A stretch of 64,000 nt of DNA. Source: Nocardia iowensis. GTDB taxonomy: Bacteria > Actinomycetota > Actinomycetes > Mycobacteriales > Mycobacteriaceae. The notes under the pieces are model-generated. The model was not told where the DNA came from and searched no databases. It was given only the letters and a program-made list of their open reading frames with translations. Positions 17,488 through 25,851 of this stretch are shown here, in pieces. How positions within the stretch are numbered: the first letter of the stretch is position 1; each line of letters opens with the position of its first letter. The stretch covers positions 3,658,001-3,722,000 of the forward strand of contig NZ_CP078145.1 of NCBI RefSeq assembly GCF_019222765.1, in the 5' to 3' direction. A program made the position numbers and the translations under genes.

Positions 17488-18618
17488 ATGGATTTCTCCG
17501 CGAAGACCGTGACCGCGACCGCGGTGGGGCTGCCGGTCGCGCTGCTTCTGTTGCTGCTGCTGGTGATCGTCGGCGCCGACCCAGCGCTGTCGTGTGCGAC
17601 GCCGCTACCGGTGGGCAGCGCGGGCGGCGTGAGCGGACCGACCGGGCACAGTGTGACCGGGCTGAGCGAGCGCCAGCTGCAACTGGCCCGCAACGGGGTC
17701 GCGATCGGCCTCCAGCGCGGGATGGGCGAATCGGTGATCATCGCCGAACTGGCCGCGCAGGCGACCGAATCGACCTTCAGGAACTTGGCCAACCCCGCCG
17801 TGCCGGAATCACTGCGTTACGCCAACGATGGGCTCGGGTTCGACCACGATTCGGTTGGCCCGCACCAGATCCGGTTCAGCATCCACGGATCGGTCGGTAT
17901 CGCTCGGTTGATGGACCCGGTATATCAGATCAATTGGTTCTACGATCGCGCCGCCGAGCTCGGCACCGCAGCGCAGCACATGTCTGCGGCCGAGATCGCA
18001 CAAGCAATCGAAGTTTCGGCGCCGAATGCTTATGGGGCACAGCTGGATCTTGCACGGCGGCTGTACGCGATGTTCTCTGGCATCGATGCGCGGTCGATGC
18101 CACGCACCGACCCTGCAGCCGCGGCGAGCGGATGCGGGCCAACGGGGTCCGGGACGCCGGTGCCGGCTACGGCGAGCGCGTTCGGGCGGGCGGTGATCGA
18201 ACACGCCGCCCGATGGATGGGCACGCCGTATGTGTGGGGCGGCGGGGACAGCGGTGGCCCGACCGGTGGTGGGTTCGATTGCAGCGGTTTGACGCTGTAT
18301 GCGATCTACCAGGCATCCGGCGGCCAGATCCGGCTCCCGCACTACACCCAAGCCCAACAAGACCACCCCACCGCGCAACAAGTTCCGTTCGACCAGAAAG
18401 CCCCTGGCGACCTGATCTTCTTCACCGCCGCAGGCGATGCCGACTCCCACCATGTCGGGATCTACTACGGCCGCGACGAACAGGGGCGCGACCTGCTGCT
18501 GCACGCCCCGCAAACCGGGCAAACGGTCACCCTCACACCGCTGTCGGCATGGCAGGGCGAGCGCATGGACATCCGCCGCTACCAACCGCCGACAGCCAGT
18601 CCAGCCGACCGACCATGA
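17488..18618 (+). CDS. VirB1-like cell-wall hydrolase with NlpC/P60 domain
   Basis: 376 residues. An N-terminal helix (VGLPVALLLLLLLVIVGADP) anchors or exports it. Residues about 55-210 resemble a lysozyme-like transglycosylase module seen in actinobacterial conjugation proteins (AAQATESTFRNLAN, VGPHQI). Residues about 232-370 form an NlpC/P60 peptidase with Cys265 in FDCSGL, His in DSHHVGIYYG and a third polar position in LLHAPQTG. Such enzymes cut peptidoglycan so the channel can pass the wall. The start ATG at 17488 opens the hydrophobic segment; the 264 bases before it hold no convincing gene. Confidence 0.85.
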   Translation: MDFSAKTVTATAVGLPVALLLLLLLVIVGADPALSCATPLPVGSAGGVSGPTGHSVTGLSERQLQLARNGVAIGLQRGMGESVIIAELAAQATESTFRNLANPAVPESLRYANDGLGFDHDSVGPHQIRFSIHGSVGIARLMDPVYQINWFYDRAAELGTAAQHMSAAEIAQAIEVSAPNAYGAQLDLARRLYAMFSGIDARSMPRTDPAAAASGCGPTGSGTPVPATASAFGRAVIEHAARWMGTPYVWGGGDSGGPTGGGFDCSGLTLYAIYQASGGQIRLPHYTQAQQDHPTAQQVPFDQKAPGDLIFFTAAGDADSHHVGIYYGRDEQGRDLLLHAPQTGQTVTLTPLSAWQGERMDIRRYQPPTASPADRP

Positions 18619-18741
18619 ACGCGCTGAACCGTATTCGCCTCCGCGATCATGCGTTCTCGCCATGCCGGCCGGGAGAACTCGAACCATCAGCGCCTATACG
18701 ACCGGCTCACTCTGCTGCCGCACACCGAAAGGGCCTTTCCC

Positions 18742-20580
18742 ATGACAACGATCGAGACCACAACTCGACTCGACCACACCACAACGATAGCGCCGCGCCG
18801 GACACGAGCTGGCGAGCCACTCGCTTCGCTGACAGCGACGGTTTTCGGTGATGGCGACTACATGGATCAGGTGCGGATCCGCGATGTGGTCGCGGCACTG
18901 GGTGATGTTCCAGGCAGCGGGGAGACTCAGTCCGAGGAAGCTCTGTACAGCTACCCCCTGCTCGAACGCGCCATCGCCGCGTTGGGCGGATCGGCACGCG
19001 CGATAGCCGCCGATGACGGCGCGTCGTATGCGCTGTTCGACTGGGCGGCGGCGCTGGCGCCACGGCTACTGGTGGTGCTGGCGGGCCATCTCAAACTCAG
19101 CATCGCCGCGATCGAAAAACTCGGCGACGGTTCACCATTCCAACAGCAATGCCTGCGCGACCTGGATACCGGAGCAGCGGCGGGAGTCGGACTGGTCACT
19201 GAGCTCGAGCACGGTAGCGACGCGATCCACCTGGAAACCACGGCTACCTGGCTGCCCGAGCAGCGCTCCTTCCGCCTCGATACTCCTACCGCCGGGGCGG
19301 TGAAGTTCATGCCCAACCTCGCCACTGCGGTTCCCCGCTGCGTTGTCGTGTCCGCACGCTTGATCGTCGACCGGGCCGATGAAGGAGTGTGGCCGTTTCT
19401 GATGCGGCTGCGCACCGCCGAGGGGCTGGTCGAAGGGGTGGATGTGAAGCCGTTGCCCGACAACGGGTTCGGCTTGTGGATGGACAACGCCATGACCCGA
19501 TTCCATGGCGCGCTGATCCCGGAATCGGCGCTGCTGGGCGGGGACGTCGCCGGTTTCGATGCGTCGGGCCGGTTTCGCTGCGAGCTGACAGTGCGGCAAC
19601 GCTTCGCGCGCACGACGAGCCCGTTGCATTCGGCACGGTTGTGCATGGCCGGTGCGGCGGTGTCAGCGGCGCGCGCCGGACTGGAGCTGGCGGTTGGCTA
19701 TGCCAGCCACCGTCTGGTCGGTCCCGATGGCTCCTCGATGATTTCTCACGACCATGTGGCCGGGCAGCTGACGCATGCGATGTCGGATATGTGGGCGATG
19801 ACGTGCCTGGTGAACGCCGTACGCGCACACTGTGCGCGCGGCGACGTCGACAGCGGCGAGGTGGCGCTGTGGGCGATGCTCACCAAACCGGTCGCCTCCT
19901 ACACCTCCTGGGCAGTAATCGAGATGTGCCGGCAACGGCTGGCAGCTCAGGGCATTCTGCGTGCGAACTATCTCACCGACTACGTCGCGCTCTGCGAAGG
20001 GATCCTGACCGCCGAAGGCGAAACCTGGGCGATGCTCGGCGCGGCCGGACGCGCTCTGCGCCGATCAGAAGTGCCTCACCTGAGCGGCATCGACGAGCGA
20101 CCGCGGCAGTGGTGGTACCGGCTGCTTGTTGAACGCGAGCGAAGCTTGGCGCAAGACGCCGGCTCGCAGCGTCACCCTGACAGTGCGGCAATAGAACTCG
20201 CCACGGCCGTCGCGGTCCGTACCGCCGTGGACGCCATGTGTACCGCGGCTGCGGACATGAATGACCCTGCCGCACAACGCAGTCTGTATGACCTGATGGC
20301 GCTCTACGGATTGCGGCACGTCAGCGAGCACGCGAACTGGTATATCGCCCACGGGTTGCTGGGCCGGGCCCGCGCTGCCAGGCTCCACCGCAATCTGTGC
20401 TCTCGTGCGGCGGCGGTGGAACACCGGCTGCCGATCCTCGCGCGTGCGTTCGCCGTACCCGAGGACCTTCCCGCACCGATCGCCGGGGACACCACCGCGC
20501 GATGGATCGCCTTCGCCGGATGGGATCTGCCGATCCGGCCCCGACCACTACCGAAGCCTTCGGCGGTGCGTGATGACTGA
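18742..20580 (+). CDS. Acyl-CoA oxidase-like flavoprotein within the transfer array
   Basis: 612 residues from the ATG at 18742. The fold elements of acyl-CoA oxidase/dehydrogenase are visible: GLVTELEHGSDAIHLETTAT matches the LTELGHGS flavin/substrate segment, GAVKFMPNLATAVPRCVVVS follows as the beta domain, and EGILTAEGETWAML is in the position of the EGDNTVL segment of acyl-CoA oxidases. The length is near that of acyl-CoA oxidases (600-700) rather than dehydrogenases (about 380). It would oxidise an acyl-CoA to the enoyl-CoA using FAD. A lipid enzyme here is unexpected; it may be cargo or may serve envelope lipid remodelling. Confidence 0.75.
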   Translation: MTTIETTTRLDHTTTIAPRRTRAGEPLASLTATVFGDGDYMDQVRIRDVVAALGDVPGSGETQSEEALYSYPLLERAIAALGGSARAIAADDGASYALFDWAAALAPRLLVVLAGHLKLSIAAIEKLGDGSPFQQQCLRDLDTGAAAGVGLVTELEHGSDAIHLETTATWLPEQRSFRLDTPTAGAVKFMPNLATAVPRCVVVSARLIVDRADEGVWPFLMRLRTAEGLVEGVDVKPLPDNGFGLWMDNAMTRFHGALIPESALLGGDVAGFDASGRFRCELTVRQRFARTTSPLHSARLCMAGAAVSAARAGLELAVGYASHRLVGPDGSSMISHDHVAGQLTHAMSDMWAMTCLVNAVRAHCARGDVDSGEVALWAMLTKPVASYTSWAVIEMCRQRLAAQGILRANYLTDYVALCEGILTAEGETWAMLGAAGRALRRSEVPHLSGIDERPRQWWYRLLVERERSLAQDAGSQRHPDSAAIELATAVAVRTAVDAMCTAAADMNDPAAQRSLYDLMALYGLRHVSEHANWYIAHGLLGRARAARLHRNLCSRAAAVEHRLPILARAFAVPEDLPAPIAGDTTARWIAFAGWDLPIRPRPLPKPSAVRDD

Positions 20581-20713
20581 TCGTTGCGCTCCTCAGCTCG
20601 CCGACTCTCGTCGCGCCGGTCCTCACATAGACACAGACGGCACCTGCCGTCGGCGTGAGCAAGCACGAGCGCAGGCCGGGGGTTGTCCCTGCCAGCTTCG
20701 CAAACGGGGATGA
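20573..20713 (+). CDS. Possible 46-residue mini-ORF
   Basis: The ATG lies within the last codons of the acyl-CoA oxidase-like gene (8-base overlap) and the stop is 4 bases before the start at 20718. The product is basic with a Cys pair near its end (GGCPCQLRKRG). The same 8-base overlap geometry is seen at 16255. No clear Shine-Dalgarno; tentative. Confidence 0.35.
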   Translation: MTDRCAPQLADSRRAGPHIDTDGTCRRREQARAQAGGCPCQLRKRG

Positions 20714-20717
20714 CGCC

Positions 20718-21626
20718 ATGGCGCGTTCAGGATCGAAGCGAGGCGCGAGCGCAGTCCCCACCGAGGCACAGCAGCGCATGCTCAAGCAACTGCAGAACGT
20801 GACTGCCGACCTCGAACGTATGACTAACTCGGCTGGCTGGGACCGGCAGATCATGCGCGATCTGCTCGCCGGTGCCCGAGTGCTCGAAGAGCAGGCACGC
20901 GAGATCGGCATCCCCGAGCGATGGATTGCCCACGTCCGTGCGCAAGGCAACGCGGGCACGCGTTGGAGCGCCTGGCAGCAGTTGCCCGCGGGCCGCGCCG
21001 AAGCGCGCGAACAGCAGCTGGCGCGTCTGCACGCTCAAGTGGACCAGCTTTTCGAGATGACTGCCGTCGCGACGATCTACCGCGACAACCTCGGTTGGAT
21101 CGCGCCGCTGCCCGCCGAGCGTTTCGACGAGTTCCAGCGGCTGCAGTGGCTGCGGGTCACGATGGTCGCGCGAGCACTCAACGTCACCAGCGCCGAGGTC
21201 GGCACGCGGTGGTCCAACAATGCCCAGCGGTGGACTGCGCTGCTGGAAGCAACCCGGTCGGCCGGACCATCGGAGCTGTTCAAACGATGGAAGTCCTACA
21301 CGACAGCGGTCGCGGTAGCCCACGCACGAACGCGGTACCACGCGTTGCGGATGGCTGGACTGGACCCTGCCGGAGCACCCACCCCACCGCACCCGCACGA
21401 GCTTAATGAGGCCGCCGAAACCGCCTGGCGCACAACGAACTCTGCCAACAATGTGCGCGGTGCGGAGCCGCCGACAACGGCCGGTAGTGATCGGGGCGCG
21501 CGGATCGCAGAAGCGATCGAAGCGGCGGCCCCTGAGCACACCGGCGCGGACGTGCCCGATACCGACAGCGCAACGCTAGCGCCGACGCCACAGATCACCC
21601 AATCGCAACCGGAGATCGAACCGTGA
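20718..21626 (+). CDS. Transfer-array repeated family protein, member 3
   Basis: 302 residues from the ATG at 20718 (GGGGA 7 bases upstream). Motif A is textbook: GIPERWIAHVRAQGNAGTRW. Motif B is LHAQVDQLFEMTAVATIYRD and motif C is EFQRLQWLRVTMVARALNVT, then TRWSNNAQRW and LFKRWKSYT. The N-terminus, QRMLKQLQNVTADLERM, resembles that of member 7 at 31096 (QRHVLKALQNRAVELTAMI). Soluble, with a Glu/Pro-rich tail ending QPEIEP. Function unknown. Confidence 0.75.
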   Translation: MARSGSKRGASAVPTEAQQRMLKQLQNVTADLERMTNSAGWDRQIMRDLLAGARVLEEQAREIGIPERWIAHVRAQGNAGTRWSAWQQLPAGRAEAREQQLARLHAQVDQLFEMTAVATIYRDNLGWIAPLPAERFDEFQRLQWLRVTMVARALNVTSAEVGTRWSNNAQRWTALLEATRSAGPSELFKRWKSYTTAVAVAHARTRYHALRMAGLDPAGAPTPPHPHELNEAAETAWRTTNSANNVRGAEPPTTAGSDRGARIAEAIEAAAPEHTGADVPDTDSATLAPTPQITQSQPEIEP

Positions 21627-21736
21627 GCAACGTGCATCAAAAGCATGGCGCGACAACAGGTTTCGCCATCGCAGGGCGTCTGGCGGAACGAGCAACGGCC
21701 GACACCCAATCCCGTCGACACCGGAGGTCGAGATGA
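21623..21736 (+). CDS. 37-residue mini-ORF coupled on both sides
   Basis: The GTG overlaps the previous stop (GTGA) and its stop overlaps the next ATG (ATGA), so the frame spans the gap exactly. The product starts MSNVHQKHGATTGFAIAGRL and ends with a run of basic residues. CGGAGGTCGAG just before 21733 is the ribosome binding site of the downstream gene. It may be only a translational bridge. Confidence 0.4.
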   Translation: MSNVHQKHGATTGFAIAGRLAERATADTQSRRHRRSR

Positions 21737-22401
21737 ATACGCGTTGGTCGCCGGCCGCAGACGCCACGGTCAGTCCAGAAATGGTCGTTCGTGTGCGTGC
21801 TAGCGAACTGCACACCTATACCCGCACCAGTCAGTTCGACCGCGTCGCGGCCCAGCACCGCTTCAGCGACGCGGCCAGTTTCGACCGCTACGTACTCGCG
21901 TTGCTCGAGATGGGAATCGACTACGACGCGCTGCGCCAGGCCGAGGCCACGTGGGCCGCCGAGCAAGCCGGCGGCAAGCTGGCGATGCTGGCAGCGAAAG
22001 GGCCACGGCTTCGCCTGTTCTGCGCGGCGACCATGACCAGCTTCACCATCTGCCGCAGCGACGGCCACCTAGTCTGGCACGACATCTTCCGGCACCCGGC
22101 GTCCATCGGCACTCCCGCCATCGCCGCGGAAGCCGCGGCACGGCAAGCGATCTGGCTTGCCTGGCGGGCTCGTTCCCACACTGAAGCACCGGCGGCGAGG
22201 CTGCGGCTGGTCATGGCACACAGCTACGAGATCACCACCCGCAGACTTCACCACGCCGCCCAGACCGCGGGACTGCTCGTGGAGGTGTCGACGACCGGTC
22301 GGCACAATCCCGCCGCCCAACAGCGAGCCCGACGCGACGCCGTCGACTGGGCCGCCACGGATCTGGCCACTCTGTTCGACACCGACGAAGAGTCAGCATG
22401 A
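21733..22401 (+). CDS. Hypothetical protein, weak RNase H-like features
   Basis: 222 residues, start supported by GGAGG upstream. An N-terminal helical part (QHRFSDAASFDRYVLALLEM) precedes a region with strand-rich FTICRSDGHLVWHDIF, a helix starting IAAEAAARQAIWLAWRA, a strand LRLVMAHSYEI and a final GRHNPAAQQRARRDAV. The order recalls an RNase H-like fold, whose last element often reads as a Gly-His-Asn segment followed by an Ala-Asp helix, but the expected first Asp is not obvious. I do not assign a function. Confidence 0.55.
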   Translation: MNTRWSPAADATVSPEMVVRVRASELHTYTRTSQFDRVAAQHRFSDAASFDRYVLALLEMGIDYDALRQAEATWAAEQAGGKLAMLAAKGPRLRLFCAATMTSFTICRSDGHLVWHDIFRHPASIGTPAIAAEAAARQAIWLAWRARSHTEAPAARLRLVMAHSYEITTRRLHHAAQTAGLLVEVSTTGRHNPAAQQRARRDAVDWAATDLATLFDTDEESA

Positions 22402-22937
22402 ACAAGCCGATCACCGTACTCGTCGCGAGCCTCGCTGTTGGCGCGGGGCTGAGCGGATGCACCCAAGCTCCTGCCGTACAGCCGCACACTATATCGCAGT
22501 GCCGCACAGCGGATCTCGAACCCGGGACCGGCGAGATCGACGTCTGCTCCGCGGAGGCGGTCCTGCTCGCGGCGGTCGAGGCGATCTTCGAGTACCGGCC
22601 CATCGAACAACCCGATCAGCGAGCCGCGTTCCGCGCGGCCCGGGAACTGATCGAACCGGGTTTCGCTGAGCAGGCAGAACCGTCGGCGCTGGTATGGGCA
22701 CCGATCAGCGCCGCGCAATGGCAGCACTGGCGCCGCGACGGCATCGAGATCACCACCCTGGTGCGCCTCACCCGCGATGACCACCCACCCGACACCCCCA
22801 CCATGGCCGCCCGGGTACTGGGGGTGGACATCCGGCCCGCCGACCAACCACCGATCGGGATCGCCGTCTATGTCCGTGCGGCCCGCACCACGACGGCAGC
22901 GGCGTGGTTGCTGACCGGATTGGAGGCGATCGCATGA
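22398..22937 (+). CDS. Small exported lipoprotein of the transfer array
   Basis: 179 residues, ATGA-coupled on both sides. The signal sequence ends in a lipobox LSGC at about residues 19-22. The mature part is mixed, with two further Cys near the start (ISQCRTADL, EIDVCSAEA) and a beta-rich segment (IGIAVYVRAARTTTAAAWLL) at the end. By position and type it is a candidate VirB7-like or VirB8-like accessory subunit. No family recognised. Confidence 0.6.
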   Translation: MNKPITVLVASLAVGAGLSGCTQAPAVQPHTISQCRTADLEPGTGEIDVCSAEAVLLAAVEAIFEYRPIEQPDQRAAFRAARELIEPGFAEQAEPSALVWAPISAAQWQHWRRDGIEITTLVRLTRDDHPPDTPTMAARVLGVDIRPADQPPIGIAVYVRAARTTTAAAWLLTGLEAIA

Positions 22938-23929
22938 GCGAGGACCCGGTAGAGGCAGGCGGAAAGGCAGTCCGAGAAGGCTTTGTGCAGTCGATGCAGA
23001 CAGCGGCGATGGTGGCGGGGTTGTTTCAGCGGCGCGCCGGGGATGCACGGTCGCGGACCGAATTCCTCCAGCGGATGCGCATCGGCGAGAACAAGGAGGC
23101 ACGCTCCGCCTTCGAACATTGGCTGCGGGTGCAGGAAAAGCTCATCACCGTGCCACAGCAGATCGAACTCACCGACGCCAGGATCGCGGAAGTCAAACAA
23201 CGTACGGCGAACGCTGGTGAATTGCACAAAGAACAGCTGCGCGGTACGACGGCTCGGATCAACCGTGCCGACAAGGATCTGGAGCGCCGCGACAAAGCAG
23301 GCAAGCTCGAACGGAAACACAAGAAGGCCCTCCACAAGCTCGACAAAGAATACAAAGAGCTGCAGATCGAGGTCCGCCGCCGCGCAGCAGGATTGACCGA
23401 CACCCTCACCGATCACGGCGGCAAGGACGGCGCGGGCGGGGTGTCGGCGGCCGCGCACGCCGCAGCCCGTGCCGGCAAGGGGCTTTCCGAGGAGAATGCC
23501 GAGGCCGCGGACGCGTTCGATCGGCGTTTTTCCGAGGACACCGGTGTCGATCCTGATGACTTCATCGACGCCACGGTCGTGCCCGACTCGGAGGTCCCGG
23601 TCGAGGACGTGATCGATGCCGAGGTCGTCGAGGGTTTCGACCAGGCCACCATGACGGGGCAGGGGAGCGTGGCGTCGAGGGTGTTTGTCGCCGACGTCAC
23701 CGGGCTGACCGAAGCGTTGACGGTGCTCACCCACCTCGAGCACGAGTTCCCCCGCACCGGCGGCGATCCCGCCCAACCGGTTGCCGACGGGATCGGGTTC
23801 GAGGCAGCCGTCGCCGAGGCAGATCCGGTGCACGCGGGCGTGTCGGTGGATGCGGATGCGGGACTGGACTTTGGTTTCGACCCGCCCTCGCCGTCGTCGG
23901 CCGCACCGGTACCGGAGTTCGGGCCATGA
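22934..23929 (+). CDS. Coiled-coil protein of the transfer array
   Basis: 331 residues from the ATGA-coupled ATG at 22934. Residues about 50-155 are a long charged coiled coil (for example ADKDLERRDKAGKLERKHKK). The C-terminal half is acidic, with FIDATVVPDSEVPVEDVIDA repeating an acidic/hydrophobic pattern. No membrane helix. Proteins of this build in conjugation loci can be mobilisation or relaxosome accessory factors, but nothing in the sequence proves this. Confidence 0.6.
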   Translation: MSEDPVEAGGKAVREGFVQSMQTAAMVAGLFQRRAGDARSRTEFLQRMRIGENKEARSAFEHWLRVQEKLITVPQQIELTDARIAEVKQRTANAGELHKEQLRGTTARINRADKDLERRDKAGKLERKHKKALHKLDKEYKELQIEVRRRAAGLTDTLTDHGGKDGAGGVSAAAHAAARAGKGLSEENAEAADAFDRRFSEDTGVDPDDFIDATVVPDSEVPVEDVIDAEVVEGFDQATMTGQGSVASRVFVADVTGLTEALTVLTHLEHEFPRTGGDPAQPVADGIGFEAAVAEADPVHAGVSVDADAGLDFGFDPPSPSSAAPVPEFGP

Positions 23930-23977
23930 ACCAGGCACCCACTCCAGCGGGGTCGCATGACGGCGGAGGGCGCTGAC

Positions 23978-24853
23978 ATGCACACCCCGACCCGTCTACA
24001 AACGTTGCTGCTCAACGGTATTCAAAACCTGGCCCACGACAACTGGATCAGGGTCAGCAAATCCGTTGCCGCAGGCCATGACACACCTCCACTGGAGGTG
24101 GCCGAGCAGATCACGATGAACAAGCGCACCTTGGCACAGCTCGAAGAGCTGGCTTCGCTGGTGGGCTGCCCGCATTCCTGGCTTCACTACGCCCGCACAG
24201 CAGGCGACCGTGGCCAACCCTCGAACCCGCAACGATCGTTCTACAGCCCCGAAGAAGTCCCACGGCCCACGCTGATCACGGCATTAGCTCAGCAGATACA
24301 CGACTTACAGGACAGCGCAGGCGTTCTCGCCGCACACACCCTGCGCCACCACGATCTCGACCGCGACGAGCGCACAAGATTCCAGGCGGTGATGGGGGTG
24401 GTGTGGCAGCGCCTGGGCGCGGTGTCCCACGAGCTCGGTGTGACCGATCGAGAACGAGACCAGATGTGGTCACGACACGGCAGCCGACACTGGGCCAACA
24501 TTGTCGCCCACGAGTTGAACGGCCATGGCGATGAGCAGCTGAGCGCCCGATTTCACGCCATCGCGAACGCTGACTTCTCAGAGGCAGCGACACCGCTGGT
24601 GGTGATGCTGCAATCCGGTATCACGGTGCACGACATCGCCACGCAGATGCCGCATTCCGCGGAACGAATGGTCGAGCTCGTCGACGTCGCACTCGATGCC
24701 ACGCCCCGCGACGGCCTCTCGGTCAACGACGCGGTCGCCGCCACCACGCTGCGCCAACACCCCGCCACCGAGCATGTCCGTGACGAATCCGCCTGGGGCG
24801 AGGCAGAACTCGACGCTGCGCCGCGCGTTCGGGACTACGGGGCCGAGCCATGA
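23978..24853 (+). CDS. Transfer-array repeated family protein, member 4
   Basis: 291 residues. The ATG at 23978 has GGAGG 8 bases upstream and is preferred over the ATG at 23957. Motif A: GCPHSWLHYARTAGDRGQPS. Motif B: LAQQIHDLQDSAGVLAAHTL. Motif C: RFQAVMGVVWQRLGAVSHEL then MWSRHGSRHW. The N-terminus LLLNGIQNLAHDNW matches LLEKIQNTAADHA of member 5. The tail ends VRDYGAEP. A 16-residue ATGA-coupled mini-ORF (23926-23976) lies just upstream. Function unknown. Confidence 0.75.
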   Translation: MHTPTRLQTLLLNGIQNLAHDNWIRVSKSVAAGHDTPPLEVAEQITMNKRTLAQLEELASLVGCPHSWLHYARTAGDRGQPSNPQRSFYSPEEVPRPTLITALAQQIHDLQDSAGVLAAHTLRHHDLDRDERTRFQAVMGVVWQRLGAVSHELGVTDRERDQMWSRHGSRHWANIVAHELNGHGDEQLSARFHAIANADFSEAATPLVVMLQSGITVHDIATQMPHSAERMVELVDVALDATPRDGLSVNDAVAATTLRQHPATEHVRDESAWGEAELDAAPRVRDYGAEP

Positions 24854-24915
24854 CCGGCTTTGGACGGCTCCCTCACACACGTTGTTGTCACCCTATTTTG
24901 CCGATCGGAGCATGA
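24850..24915 (+). CDS. 21-residue mini-ORF between two family members
   Basis: The ATG overlaps the stop of member 4 (ATGA) and the frame ends 3 bases before the start of member 5. The product ends in HTRCCHPILPIGA. Only the coupling geometry supports it; it may serve as a translational relay. Confidence 0.3.
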   Translation: MTGFGRLPHTRCCHPILPIGA

Positions 24916-24918
24916 CCG

Positions 24919-25839
24919 ATGACTCGACCGATATTAGCGTCGCAGGACCTGCCCAGCTGGAAGCTGCGGCTGCTTGAGAAGATCCAGAACACCGCCGCCG
25001 ACCATGCCAAAGCCCTGAGACACGCGTTCCCGGACTACGACCCGCCCGACGGCGCCGCCAACATCAAGGTCCAGACCTGGCGCACGCATCTGATGGTGCT
25101 CCGCTCCGACCTGCGCGAGATCGAACTGCACGCTACGGGAGTGGGCGTGCCGAGCGCCGCGATCGCGGCGGCCCGAGAGGCCGGGGAATGGGGTCAGCGG
25201 TGGGGCGACAGCATGCACTCACCACCGGCAATGCGCCACGGCGAAGAACCCGTGCGCGCGCACATGGTCGGCGGCATCGCGCAGGACGTGTGGCAGCTCG
25301 AGCACATGGCCGTGATCCGGGTCGAACACCAGATCCGCAACCACGACCACCGATTCCCCTACGACGCGGCCGCCACCTCGCAATTCGACCGCAACATGGC
25401 GGCGCTGTGGCAACGAGCGGCCGCCGTCGCCCAGGTCGTGGAGTTGAGTCGCATGGAAGCCCAGGAGATTTGGGGTCGCGATCACCACGGCTGGAGGCAT
25501 CTGAGCGCGGTCACTGTGCACACCTATGACGACGCCGAACTCTACGAGCGCTGGCGCACCTACACCTGGCGCGGCCTCGAACACAGTGCCCGCCGCGACA
25601 CCGATAACCTCGCCCTGTCCTCGGGCACCGATCTATCCGGCCTCGGTCCCCCGCGACCGGCGGTCCTCATTGACAACGCCACCGATGCCTTGTCCACGCA
25701 GTCGGCAGGTCAACGCGCCGACAGCGGGGTCGAGGCCGCCCTGGCCAACCCGCCGGAGACGACCTGGACCGCCGAGCCTAGTGCCGATCGTGACGCGATC
25801 AGCCGCGACCCCGGTCATGGCGCCAGCCACGAGCTGTGA
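24919..25839 (+). CDS. Transfer-array repeated family protein, member 5
   Basis: 306 residues. N-terminal helix SWKLRLLEKIQNTAADHAKA; motif A GVPSAAIAAAREAGEWGQRW (Trp replaced by Ala); motif B IAQDVWQLEHMAVIRVEHQI; motif C QFDRNMAALWQRAAAVAQVV, followed by EIWGRDHHGWRH and LYERWRTYTWRGLE. This is the clearest copy of motifs B and C and a good seed for an alignment. Its closest relative in the window is member 2. No export signal. Function unknown. Confidence 0.75.
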   Translation: MTRPILASQDLPSWKLRLLEKIQNTAADHAKALRHAFPDYDPPDGAANIKVQTWRTHLMVLRSDLREIELHATGVGVPSAAIAAAREAGEWGQRWGDSMHSPPAMRHGEEPVRAHMVGGIAQDVWQLEHMAVIRVEHQIRNHDHRFPYDAAATSQFDRNMAALWQRAAAVAQVVELSRMEAQEIWGRDHHGWRHLSAVTVHTYDDAELYERWRTYTWRGLEHSARRDTDNLALSSGTDLSGLGPPRPAVLIDNATDALSTQSAGQRADSGVEAALANPPETTWTAEPSADRDAISRDPGHGASHEL

Positions 25840-25851
25840 GCGGCGGCGGTC

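Noticed and set aside
16923..18851. Long + frame of over 600 codons overlapping the cell-wall hydrolase
   Set aside because: Arg-rich composition and no domain; it is the shadow of two real genes in another frame, although a short part starts at an ATGA at 17220.
18615..18851. 78-codon ATGA-coupled frame after the cell-wall hydrolase
   Set aside because: It overlaps 110 bases of the acyl-CoA oxidase-like gene in another frame and its composition is His/Asp/Arg-rich; probably chance.
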